Positions 42,458-52,430 of a stretch of 64,000 bases of DNA are shown piece after piece (positions within the stretch are counted from its first letter, which is position 1; every line of letters begins with the position of its first letter). The stretch spans positions 1,058,496-1,122,495 of the forward strand of contig SDUX01000002.1 in the NCBI GenBank assembly GCA_008729055.1, read 5' to 3'. The stretch is from Pyropia haitanensis. Its lineage: Eukaryota; Rhodophyta; Bangiophyceae; Bangiales; Bangiaceae. The notes below the pieces were generated by a model. It made no database searches. It saw only the letters and a list, made by a program, of their open reading frames with translations, and was not told where the DNA came from. The position numbers and the translations under genes are program-made.

Positions 42458-43597
42458 GTGGGGGCGGGCGCAGAGCTGGGCGGACGAGGACGCGGCAGGC
42501 GAGACGGCGGCGAGGGAGTAAGGACGGCGGGGGGGGGCGAGGGGGGGAGGGTGGGTGTGCTTTTGGGTGGGGGCGTGGTTGGCGCGAGTGCGGCTGGGGG
42601 GGGGGAGGCGAGGGAGGGTGGGGTGGTCGCGGCGAGGGACGGGCTGACGTGGGGGTGAGGTGGTGCTGTGGCGGCTGTGTGTCTTTGGCTGTTTTGATTG
42701 TGTTTGTGCGTGGTTGGTTGACCACAGGTGGGAGCGGGCGCAGAGCTGGGCGGACGAGGACGCGGCAGGCGAGACGGCGGCGAGGGAGTAAGGACGGCGG
42801 GGGGGGGTGAGGGGGGGGAGGGTGGGTGTGCTTTTGGGTGGGGGCGTGGTTGGCGCGAGTGCGGGTGGGGGGGGGCAGGCGAGGCAGGGTGGGGTGGTCG
42901 CGGCGAGGGACGGGCTGACGTGGGGGTGAGGTGGTGCTGTGGCGGCTGTGTGTCTTTGGCTGTTTTGATTGTGTTTGTGCGTGGTTGGTTGACCACAGGT
43001 GGGGGCGGGCGCAGAGCTGGGCGGACGAGGACGCGGCAGGCGAGACGGCGGCGAGGGAGTAAGGACGGCGGGGGGGGTGAGGGGGGGAGGGTGGGTGTGC
43101 TTTTGGGTGGGGGCGTGGTTGGCGCGAGTGCGGGTGGGGGGGGGCAGGCGAGGCAGGGTGGGGTGGTCGCGGCGAGGGACGGGCTGACGTGGGGGTGAGG
43201 TGGTGCTGTGGCGGCTGTGTGTCTTTGGCTGTTTTGATTGTGTTTGTGCGTGGTTGGTTGACCACAGGTGGGGGCGGGCGCAGAGCTGGGCGGACGAGGA
43301 CGCGGCAGGCGAGACGGCGGCGAGGGAGTAAGGACGGCGGGGGGGGGCGAGGGGGGGGAGGGTGGGTGTGCTTTTGGGTGGGGGCGTGGTTGGCGCGAGT
43401 GCGGGTGGGGGGGGGAGGCGAGGGAGGGTGGGGTGGTCGCGGCGAGGGACGGGCTGACGTGGGGGTGAGGTGGTGCTGTGGCGGCTGTGTGTCTTTGGCT
43501 GTTTTGATTGTGTTTGTGCGTGGTTGGTTGACCACAGGTGGGGGCGGGCGCAGAGCTGGGCGGACGAGGACGCGGCAGGCGAGACGGCGGCGAGGGA
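42458..43597 (+). other. Candidate phased microexons, block 3 (five copies)
   Basis: The predicted exons are 42458-42517, 42728-42787, 42999-43058, 43268-43327 and 43538-43597, all 60 nt, with the same borders and phase. The second copy again carries the GGGAGCGG variant, as in block 2, which shows the blocks were copied as units and then gained a monomer. Confidence 0.45.
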
Positions 43598-43805
43598 GTA
43601 AGGACGGCGGGGGGGGTGAGGGGGGGGAGGGTGGGTGTGCTTTTGGGTGGGGGCGTGGTTGGCGCGAGTGCGGGTGGGGGGGGGAGGCGAGAGAGGGTGG
43701 GGTGGCTGCGTTGATGGAGAGATCGACGCTGATGAGGTGTGGTGTGGTGGTGGGGGATGACGGTGGCTGTTCTGATTGTGCTTGTGTTTGGTTGTCTGTC
43801 AACAG

Positions 43806-44646
43806 GTGGTGGCGGGCGCTGGACTGGGCGGATGCGGACAAGATGGGCAAGACGGCGGCAAGGGGATTCGTGTTGTGGGCGCGGCGAGGGGAGGGCGTGT
43901 CTGTTTTTTTTTTTTTTTGGGTTTGGGCGTGGTGTGGGCGAGTGCGGGTGGGCGGGGTGGGCAGCGCCATTCACGAGTTGCGGCGGGCGCTGCGTCCGGC
44001 TCTGTTGGGTTCTTTCGGGGGGGGGAGTGGTGGGGGGCGGACGTCACGGCGGCCTGGGGGCGGCGGCAGCGGCGATGGTTGTGGCGTCGGCGACGTTTTT
44101 GGCGGGGGTGGTGGAGAGACAGGTGTTTATGACGGTGGTGCAGTCGGTGGGGGTGGTGGTGGCGGCGGCTATGGCCCTAGCCGTCGTCACTGCCGTCCTC
44201 ACCGGCTTTACCATCGTTGTGAGCACCTGGCTGTCTGCCGCAACTGCCAGGGACGTCGCTGCCGTCATCACTGTCGTCGCTGTCGCCGCCGCCACGGCCA
44301 GGGTCGCCGTGACGCCCGTCTGCCATCGCTCTCACCCTCGGAAGAGGACGACGGAGCTGGGCACGGGCCGCAGCGTCCGCCGGAGCTCGTGGATGGGGGG
44401 GGGAGCGAGGGGGGGCGGTCGTCGCGGCGGCCTGGGGGTGGCGGCAGCGGCGATGGTGGGGACGGCGACAATGGCGGAGGAGATGGCGGTCTCCCATGAT
44501 GCCGCCGTTCCCACCATCAATGATGTCGCCGCCCCCACGGCCAGGGTCGCCGCGACAACCGCCTGCCATCGCTCCCCCCCCTGCTGGTGCGGCGCGAGGA
44601 CCGGCGGGTGGGGTGGGCGTGGTGGGGTGTGGGTGGTGGCGTGGTG
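43806..44646 (+). repeat. Diverged monomer and tail, copy 3 (truncated)
   Basis: Same as copies 1 and 2 up to GTGGTGGCGTGGTGG at about 44646, where homology ends and unrelated sequence (CCGTGCTGAGGGAAC) begins. This is the distal edge of the amplified segment. Confidence 0.6.
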
Positions 44647-45075
44647 GCCGTGCTGAGGGAACAAAGTGCGGCGCACCTTTTACTTCAGTGCTGAATGGGG
44701 AGGAGGACTGCAGAGGGAGGGGGGATGCCCACTAACGTGCTGCCCACCGTCGGACGTATGGAAAGTTTTTGTCCTACGCAGCGCGGCCGGGGAGCTGCGT
44801 TGGACCTTCTTTTTTTCGTATTGTCCCCCCCCCCCCCCGCTTGGCCCGTTCCACCTTCACCGAGCCGCCGCGGCCACGCCGGGACGTCAGCGGCGCGGGA
44901 CGCGGCGGCAGGCGGGCACCGGCAAGGGGAGGTGGAAGGGGGGGGCGGCGGCCGCGTCGGCAGCCGCGGCGTCGGCCGGCGCAGTGTCCGCCCGCCGCCG
45001 CGGTGGCGGGCGCCCGCGGCCGCGCCGGCAGTGTCCGCCGCAGGGGGTGACAGCGGTGGCGGCAGCGGCGGCGGC

Positions 45076-45143
<68 letters not shown>

Positions 45144-46012
45144 CAGCAGGAGCAGCAGGAGCAGCAGCAGCAGCAGCAGCAGGAGCAGTAGCAGCAGCAG
45201 CAGCAGCAGCAGCTGGGGCGTCCGCCCCTCCCCTCCCCGACACCCCTTGCCCACTGCCGACGGCAGCGGGACGCGACCGCCAGGCCGGCGGCGGCGACAG
45301 GCGTGCGAGGATGACCGCGACGGAAGGCGGGGCGACGCACCACCCCCAGGGATGGGCACCCCGCCGCGGCCAAAGCGGCGGCAGCGCGCCGTGGCGGCCG
45401 CCGCGGCCGCCGCCGACCGTCCGCGACCGGCGGCCGCGCGTCGCGCGGCGGCGGGCGCCACCGCCACCGCCCGTCGCCCGCCGCCCGCCGCCGCCCGCCG
45501 CCGCCGCCGCCGCCCCTGCCGCCGCCACGGCGGCGGCCGTCTGAGCCCCAGCGTGGGGGCGGCCGCGGCGTGGGCGGCGCCCGCCGCCTGGCGGGGGAGG
45601 TGCGGCGGGCGGCCCGCCGCGACGGCGACGCGGTCGGCGTCGGACGTGACACGGTGGTGGTGGCGGTGGGTCGGGTGGGGGGGAGGGGGAGGCGCCTCTG
45701 CTGGTGTCGCTGTCACGACGGCGGCCGCATGGGAGCGGGGGGGGGTAGGAGAAGCGGCAAGGGGGAGGAGGGGTTGGAGGCTGTCCGTCGGCAGTCGCTC
45801 GTCGGTGCGCGCCTCGGCCAAGTCACGTGGACACAAGCGTGCGCCAAGTGATCTCAAGGCTGCGCGCACTTTCACAAACGGGCTCTCCGCCGACGCCGGC
45901 GGCCGACGCGCAGTCGCCCAATCCCCCCCCCATCCCTCATCCGCCGCCCCGCCCCCCCCCTTCCCTCTTGCTTCGCGTCCCCCCTTCTCGTCCCCCCACG
46001 CAGCTGCCGCCC
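44647..46012. other. Intergenic, contains a CAG repeat; no supported gene
   Basis: The frames are open but read as poly-Ser, poly-Ala or poly-Gln on one strand and poly-Leu on the other because of the triplet repeat. The rest of the translations are low complexity. It presumably carries the promoter of the methyltransferase gene. Confidence 0.4.
45079..45213. repeat. (CAG)n / (CTG)n microsatellite, about 135 bp
   Basis: About 45 triplets, mostly AGC/CAG, with AGG interruptions in the distal half (GGAGCAGGAGCAGGAGCAG and later). Interruptions of this sort normally stabilise such tracts. Confidence 0.85.
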
Positions 46013-46245
46013 ATGGCGTTTGTGGGCGCCGCCCCCTGGGGCGCCCGCCGCCTGGCCGCCGCCGCCGCTGCCGCCGCCGCAGCCGGCCGCGGCGGCCCGC
46101 GGGCGGCGGCGCCGCGTCGGCCGCCGCGGCTGACCGGCGCGCCGCCGCCGCCACGCGCGGCGGCAACCACATCGACCGCCACGGCGGGCGTGCCCGCCAG
46201 TGCCGGCACCGGCGGCAGCGGCGGCGACGGCGGCGGCAGCGGCAA

Positions 46246-46281
<36 letters not shown>

Positions 46282-47063
46282 CGGCACGGCGGCGGAGCGC
46301 CGCCGCCGCGGCGCCCTCACCGACGCGGCCCGCGTCGCCCTCTACACCATCCCCGCCCGTGGCGACCCGCGGCGTGCCGCCGCCGCCGCGTCCCGCGCGG
46401 TCGACACGTTCCCCGTGTGGGCGGCGTCGCGGCCGGTCGCGGCGCACACGGCGGCGGCGTTTGCGACCGCCGCCGCGTGGCTGGCCGCGCCCGCCCGCCG
46501 CGGCCGGCCGCTGGTGTTGGATAGTGGCTGCGGGGCGGGCGCGTCGACGCGGGCGCTGGGGGCGGGCCGCCACGCGGCGGCGGTGGTGATTGGCGTGGAC
46601 CGCTCGCACGTGCGGCTGTCGCGCAACGTCGCGTACCGGCGGCGGGTGGGGGTGGTGGCCGCCGGCGGCGGTGTGGAGGGGGAGGCCGAGGGGGAGGGGG
46701 ATGGAGAGGGGGAGGGGGGCGGAGAGGGAGACGTTGGCGATGACGGGAGCAATGTGCTGCTGCTCCGAGCGGACGTGGTGGACCTGTGGCGCCTGGCGGC
46801 TGACGCGGGCTGGGCGCCCACCCACCACTACCTGCTCTACCCCAACCCGTACCCGTCGGCGGGGGACGTTGGCAAGCGGTGGGGGTCCCACCCGGTGCTG
46901 CCGGCGCTGCTCACCCTGGGGGGGGTCCTCGTCCTCCGCGCCAACTGGCGGCCGTACGTGGCCGAGTTTGCCGCCTCCTGCGCCGCGCTCAACCGCCGGC
47001 TGGACGCGCTGGAGGAAGGGCCGGGGGGGGACCCTGCTGTGGCCAACGGAGCTGATCGCGGCG

Positions 47064-47106
<43 letters not shown>

Positions 47107-47599
47107 CGCCGGCCGCCGCCCCGCCCTCGACACGGGCGCGGGCGTGACGCGGTGGGCGGTCCCCGCCGGCGGCGCCCTCACCGCGTTTGAGGCCAAGTAC
47201 GACGCGGTCGGCATGGACCTGTGGGCGCTGACGGTCGCGGTCGACCGCGACCGCGTCGCGGCGGGGCTGCCGGCCTTGGCCCGCCGCGCGGCTGCAGACG
47301 CCGCCGCCGCGGCGGCGGCGGCGGCGGCCGAGGCAGCGGCCGCGGCGGCGGCCGGCGCCGCGGCGGGCGACCCGGCAGGTGAGGGGCGGCGGCAGCGGCG
47401 ACCCGGCACCGGTGCGCGATGGGGGGGGCCTGACGGGGGTGCGCGTCAGTGGGGGGGGGTGGGCGGAAAGGGGAAGGGGAGGGGGGAGTGGGGGTGGTGG
47501 GGGGTGCACGCGCCACCGCCGCGGGCAGCCCTGCTGGGCGGGAATGCGGCCGGCCGCCGTCGGGCGGCGTTTTCTCATGGCCGCTGCCGCGGCTGGTAG
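46013..47599 (+). CDS. TrmB-like SAM-dependent methyltransferase (tRNA m7G family)
   Basis: The start is GCCC-ATGG at 46013, followed by an Ala/Arg-rich, organelle-targeting-like N-terminus (MAFVGAAPWGARRLAAAAAA). The core begins about residue 110 (VALYTIPARGD, VDTFPVWAASRP). The SAM-binding motif I is PLVLDSGCGAGASTRALG, and motif II is VVIGVDRSHVRLSRN. The later block HHYLLYPNPYPSAGDVGKRW, GSHPVLPALLTLGG and VLVLRANWRPYVAEFA corresponds to the TrmB catalytic region (YPNPYPK...RRWH.HP...LRSNW..Y..EF). Such enzymes methylate G46 of tRNA; this branch (also in plants and diatoms) is not proven to do so. An acidic Glu/Gly insertion and poly-Ala tracts interrupt the fold. From 47379 (CCGGCAG|GTGAGG) the frame becomes low complexity, so an intron may start there and the true C-terminus may differ from the TAG at 47597-47599. 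Confidence 0.75.
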
Positions 47600-48031
47600 G
47601 GCGCGCTCGTCCGCGGCCGCCGCGGGCAGCTGCCGCACCGCCTGGGACTTCCCGGCCGTGCCGTCGATGGGGGGCGCCGCCACGGCGGGCGGCGGGCGGC
47701 GGCAGCCGCCGCGGCGGAAGGTGCGACCGGCGGCGGTGACGGCGGCGGCGGCGACGGCGGCGGCGGCGGCGATGGCGGCGGCGGCGGCGACGGCGGCGGC
47801 GGCGGCGGCGCCCTCCCAGGCTCCCTGCGCGGCCGCGTGCGACGCGGCGGGTGCGCGGCGCCGCATTACGGGTGGGCGGCGGTGGAGAAAAAAAAAAAGG
47901 GTTTGTGGCGCGCTGGCCGCGGCGGGCATGACCATCACACACAAAAAAAAAACCAATAAGAATACACAGGGGTGAGGGGGGGATGGGGGGTGGTGGGGGC
48001 GGAACACCGGGCGCGCCGCTGCCGCCCTCCC
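47600..48031. other. Short convergent intergenic region
   Basis: It lies between the 3' ends of convergent genes. It has GGC-repeat sequence, then A9 and A10 runs at about 47887 and 47942 (AATAAGAATACACAG near 47955), which could be part of 3' end signals. No gene. Confidence 0.4.
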
Positions 48032-48101
48032 CTACCGGCCATAGTGCCGCGCCACGTGCGCGGCGATCGCCGCCGCCACGGCCGACGCGTTGGTGTCGGC
48101 C

Positions 48102-48141
<40 letters not shown>

Positions 48142-50818
48142 CGGCGGTGAGCTCCCCCCGCGCTTCGGCCGCCGCCGGCAGCGGCGCCTCCCGCCCGCCG
48201 CCGATGACCTGCCGGCTGGCCGCGTCGACAGGGTTAGCCGCCACGGCGCCGGCGGCCGCGGCGGCGGCCACGGCGCCGCTCTCCACCTCCAGCCGCCGCT
48301 TTTGCGCGGCGAGCAGGTCCACCCGCGCGATTAGTTCCCGTGCCGCCGCGTCGCGGGGCTTGCCGCCGAGCACGCACCACGCGCCCCAGAGGGCGTCCTT
48401 GCGCCCTACGCGCGCCAGCGCGACGGGGTCGACCACCTCCACCACACCGCCCGCGACGCCGGCGGCCGTCGCGGCGGCGGCCGAGCCGGCCGGCGGCCGC
48501 TGCGCCGCCTCGGCAGCCCCGTTGCAGTCGCCGTGGAGGCCTTGCAGCGCCAGCGCCGACACGAAGCGCGTCTCGTGGTCGTCCACGTCGGGCACCAGCG
48601 AGCGCGCCACGTCCAGGGCAGCCGTGAACGGCGGCATCAGCTCGACACTCATCGGGTGCACCGTGTCGTTGGCGGTCGCGGTAGCGGAAAAGAGAGAGGT
48701 CGAGGCGGGCTTGGCGGGCAGGCCGGCCGCCGGCGCGTCGGCCGCACCCGCCGCGGCGGCGGCCTCGGCGGCGCTGGCCGAGCCCTCCGCCACGGGCCCC
48801 GGCACCGACGCGGCGGTGGCGTTGTGTTCGCCGCCGCCTGCCGCCGCGTCACCCACCCCGTGGTTGACGTCCCGGTCGCCAAACTCGTCCGCGTCGTCGG
48901 CGGCGCCCGCCCCTGGCGGTGCCGCCGACGCCATCAGGGCCGCCACGATGCGATCCTGCAGCACCCGCTCCTTGGCGGCAAACTGCCGCATCGCGTCGCT
49001 CTTGTACTTGCCACGAAAGACGCACCAAGCGCCCCACTGGGCGCTGCCGCGCTCCACATCGTCGGTCGCCACCTCCGCGTCGGTCTTGAACAGGCTGCCA
49101 CCCTCCGAAGCCGACGGCGTCTCGCAGTCCCCGTGGGTGGCCTGCAGCGACAGGGCGTCCATGTACAAAAGCTCGCCGGCACCCAGGTACACCGAATTCT
49201 TCTTCAGCCGCGCCTTGGCGGCCAAAAACTCTTCCTCTATCGACAGCCGGGGGGCGTCCCCCGCCACCGCCGAACTGTTGACGCCCGCCCCAGCCGCGGC
49301 GGCCGCCGCGTCCGCGGGCGCCGCACCGACCACCGCGTCGGCCGTTGCAGGCATGGGCCCACTACCCGGTGGCTGCGTAACGCCCGCCCCAAACGTCTTG
49401 TCTTGCGGCGGCTGCCCCTCGTCGGCCGTGGCGAGCTCCGCCGACGGCGGCGGCATGGTGGTCTGCGACGTCTCCTTCTCCTCTGCGTCCACGTGCGCAA
49501 TCAGCTGGTCCACGTCATCCCGCAACTCCTGGGGGCTGAGGTTGGTGTCCGCGGCCGGGGGGGGCGGCGGCGGCGGCGGCTGCGCCGGTGCCGCGGCGGC
49601 CGCAGGAGCCGACCCGTGGTCGGCGGGCAGGAGGATCGAGCCGCTTGCGGCGGCCGGAGCCAGTCCGCCTGCGGGTGCCTCGCCGGCGGGTAATTCGGGG
49701 GCGGGCAACGGCGCCGGTGCAGCGTCTACGGGCGCCATCGAAACCGGGGGCGTGCCACTTGCCGCAGCGTCCGCCTCGGACGCCGGCAGCGAGTACGGCA
49801 CGATCGCGGGAGTGGCGTTGACGCCCACCGCGGCAGCGAGGTCGGCGGAGGAGGACGGTGGCAGCACCAGCGTTGGAACGACCCCGTCTGGTGGGTCCGC
49901 CAATGGCGGCACGCCGCCCGTCGTGGGCGCGCCCATCCCCTCTGCCTGCCCGGCCGGGCCCACCGGCGGGGTCGCGGGGGCGCCATCGCTGGCAGGCGCC
50001 GCCCCCCCCGCTGCCCCCGCGTCTGACGAGGGTGTATCGTCGTCAGACGATGACAGTGCCGGGATGCTCAGCTGCACCTTCATCGGCTTGCGTATCGTCT
50101 TCATCGTTGCCCGCCGCACGTCCAGGGCGGACGACAGCATGACCAGGCAAGCAAAGATGAGGAGCATACCCATCAACCGCTTGGTGCGCTTGGAGCGCAC
50201 GTCCGGGCCGCCCACCGGGCCACAGACGCCACCGCCGCGAGAGCTGCTCCCGGTCAGGCCGCCGCCGCCTTTGGAGCCCCCAAAGAGGGCGGGCAAGAAG
50301 CCGCCGCCGACACCACCACCCCCCCACCGCCGCTGCCACCGCCGCCGCCACCGCTGCTGCCGCCGCCGCCGCCGCCGCCGCCTCCACCCCCCCCGCCGGG
50401 TAGCCCGTGGCCACTCTCAATGTCCCCCCCGTCCGACACGGCGCCGCCGCCGCGGCGCACACGGACGGGCCAGCCAGACCCCTTGGGCGTGTAGCTCCCC
50501 CCGTCCATGGGCGCCGCCGCTTCGGCCGCCGCCGCCGTCGCACCCCCACCCGCACCCGCCGCCGCCGCCGCGGGCGGCGCGCCCGCCGCACCCCCGGGCC
50601 GCTGCTGCGCGTCGCCCGCAAAGGTGTCGGCTGCCGCCGTGGGCGGCCTGCGCCCGCTCCCCCCTGCCGCCGCCGCCTCGACGGTCGCGCCGCGGCCACT
50701 GCTGCCGCCGCCGCCGCCACCCCCGCCGCCACCGTTGGTGGCGGAGCCGTCGGGTGCAGCGGCCGCCACGGCGGTCACGGGGGAGCGGCCACGCCGCGCG
50801 ACGGGCGGGTCGGGACGA

Positions 50819-50853
<35 letters not shown>

Positions 50854-50976
50854 CGGCGGCGGGCGCGCGAGGCAGACGGTGGCCGGGCCGTCACCGTTGC
50901 CGCCGCCGTCCGCCGCAGGCGCCCTGGCCGGGGATCCACACGGTGGTGCACGCGGTCCGTCGCCGTCGTCACCCAT
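48032..50976 (-). CDS. Type II membrane protein with two acyl-CoA-binding (ACBP-like) domains
   Basis: The start is ATGGGTGACGACGGCGACGG at 50976 (MGDDGDGPRAPPCGSPARAP). About 215 residues of Gly/Pro/Ala-rich cytosolic sequence follow. The frame then changes at a 7-C run (50319-50325) and continues FLPALFGGSKGGGG. A basic stretch (RSKRTKR) precedes a single membrane helix, LMGMLLIFACLVMLSSAL, and then a long Ala/Pro-rich stalk with several N-glycosylation sites (NSS, NAT, NDT). Domain 1 reads FLAAKARLKK, GELLYMDALSLQATHGDC and AQWGAWCVFRGKYKSDAMRQ. Domain 2 reads ETRFVSALALQGLHGDCNG and DALWGAWCVLGGKPRDAAAR. Both follow the ACBP pattern (LYxLYKQATxGDxN ... KWDAWxxLKGxSKEDAMxxY), but the Lys before QAT is Leu and a ligand-contact Tyr is lost, so acyl-CoA binding is uncertain. 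Cys pairs near GDC and AWC hint at lumenal disulphides. Confidence 0.65.
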
Positions 50977-51832
50977 CACCAGCACTGTCGCATAGCGACA
51001 GGCTGAGCCCGGGGTGAGCCGCAGGGGCCACGAGGAGGGGTTGCGGGGGCGCGAGGGGGGGGTGGGAGGGGGGGGAGGTGAGGGGGTGCCGGCGGGTGGG
51101 GGGAGGGCAGCGTGTGTGCGCACGATACAGAGCAAGAACACAGAAAAAAACTATGGGCGGCGGAGGGGAGCGGCGTCCACGACCGACAGGGATGAGTGGG
51201 TGGGGATGGGGTGGGCGGCCAGCGGCGGGCGGGCGTCGACAACCAAACGACGCGGGAGGGCGGGTGGCGGGGTGTAGGCGGGGGGAGGGGGGGGGGGAGA
51301 ACACACGCGGAGCGACCCGGCAGGGATGCGGATGCCGGGGATGTGTACGCGCGGGGAGGCAGTCGCGACGGAGGTTCCCGGGAAGGAGGGGGGGGGGGGG
51401 GGGACGAAACGACCACGACGACACCCGCGGCTCACCAAGCGTGGGCGATGCGAGGGGAGGGGGAGGGGGGGGGGGGGGGGCGGGACGGTGGTGGTGGGCG
51501 TCGGGGGGGTGGGGGGAGGGCGGCGGCACGGGGACAGTCCCCTCGACAGCAACCGCGTCGACGGGTAGCGGCGGTAGCGGCGGCGACGCTCGGCGTAGGG
51601 GTGCCTGGCAGGCGGTAGAGGTCGTGAGGTGGACGCGCGGCGGGGGCGGTGGGGGGGGGTTGGGCGCGGCAGGCACCGTAGTACACGGCGACGCGGGGAC
51701 TCGCGCCTCGTGTGGTGGCCGGCGTGACTGAGCGCCCGCGGCCGCCCGTAAGCACAACAGACCACAGAGGACTGGCAGCGCGGACACCAAGAGTGCCAAG
51801 GCCGCCGTGCAAATTCGAAGCGGCCCCACACG
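50977..51832. other. Intergenic with G/C runs, no supported gene
   Basis: Runs of G (for example at 51070, 51390 and 51465) and a purine/pyrimidine-biased composition. It precedes the minus-strand ACB-domain gene and presumably holds its promoter. Confidence 0.4.
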
Positions 51833-52430
51833 GCGCTGTGGTGCTTAAAGGGAGGTTCAGGAATCGGCCCGAAATCGTGTTTGCGGGTTGCGCACTCGTT
51901 TGTGGACCCCCTCTCACGGTACGATGCGCCTCGATTTTCTCTATTTTTTTTGCCTATCTCCTGTGGTCGTGCCGTCGGTCGACATACACCCTGCGTACCA
52001 CCATTACGTGAAGGACCGTGAGCAGAGCTACAAGAGCATGTCAAAGAGCAGGGTGTATGTCGCCCGACCATTACCGTCCTGTGCGCCCCACAGCAGCTGT
52101 CAAAAACACCCCGCAGAAAATTGTGGAATCCACAAAAAACCTGTGGACGGGGCCTCAGAACACGTATTCCCCCTGGAAGCCGCCGGGCCTTCAAGAGTAC
52201 TGATTGGCTTGTGACCGAGGGACCCACGCGTGCTGAGTGGTGATTGGCTGATGCACTCGAGTGCCGCGCTGTGTTCCGCAAAAATTTGCACATGGCCCAC
52301 AGCGGATCCGCAAAATCCGAGAGAAAACGCGTTCCACAGCCGTCCTGGCCACCGTCTGTGGACTCGTCTGCGGGCCCCGCAACAGGTCAAAACAGGCTTT
52401 TCCTGAACCTCCCTTTAAGCACCACAGCGC
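51833..52430. mobile_element. MITE with 31-bp perfect terminal inverted repeats
   Basis: The left end is GCGCTGTGGTGCTTAAAGGG followed by AGGTTCAGGAA (51833-51863). The right end (52400-52430) is its exact reverse complement. The 598-bp body lacks coding capacity. It contains an internal inverted repeat (GGTCGACATACACCCTG near 51978 against CAGGGTGTATGTCG near 52050) and several CCGCA / TGCGG words, the same architecture as the 697-3103 elements. The outermost bases (GCGC-T-GTGG-GCTTAAA) match the consensus of the other two loci. No target-site duplication was recognised. Confidence 0.85.

Larger units (their letters stand above)
38690..44646 (+). repeat. Nested tandem repeat: ~270-bp monomers within a triplicated 2.0-2.3 kb unit
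   Basis: Twelve monomers of 269-271 bp are arranged in blocks of three, four and five. Each block is followed by a diverged monomer and a tail of about 0.9 kb. Homologous points in successive higher-order units (CAACAG before the diverged monomer) are at 39492, 41510 and 43800. They lie 2018 and 2290 bp apart, a difference of one monomer. Tails are nearly identical, so the amplification is recent; differences are mainly in G-run length. The third tail breaks off at about 44646 into unrelated sequence. Each monomer can be read as a 60-nt exon plus a ~210-bp intron (next entries). Both strands are also open: on the minus strand a Pro-rich frame runs through two or more blocks. Confidence 0.92.

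Noticed and set aside
38690..44646. CRISPR-like array
   Set aside because: The repeat is 270 bp with no short unique spacers, and the sequence is eukaryotic.
44685..46172. Minus-strand frame with a long poly-Leu stretch
   Set aside because: The Leu run is only the CTG reading of the microsatellite and the flanks are shadow sequence opposite the methyltransferase leader.
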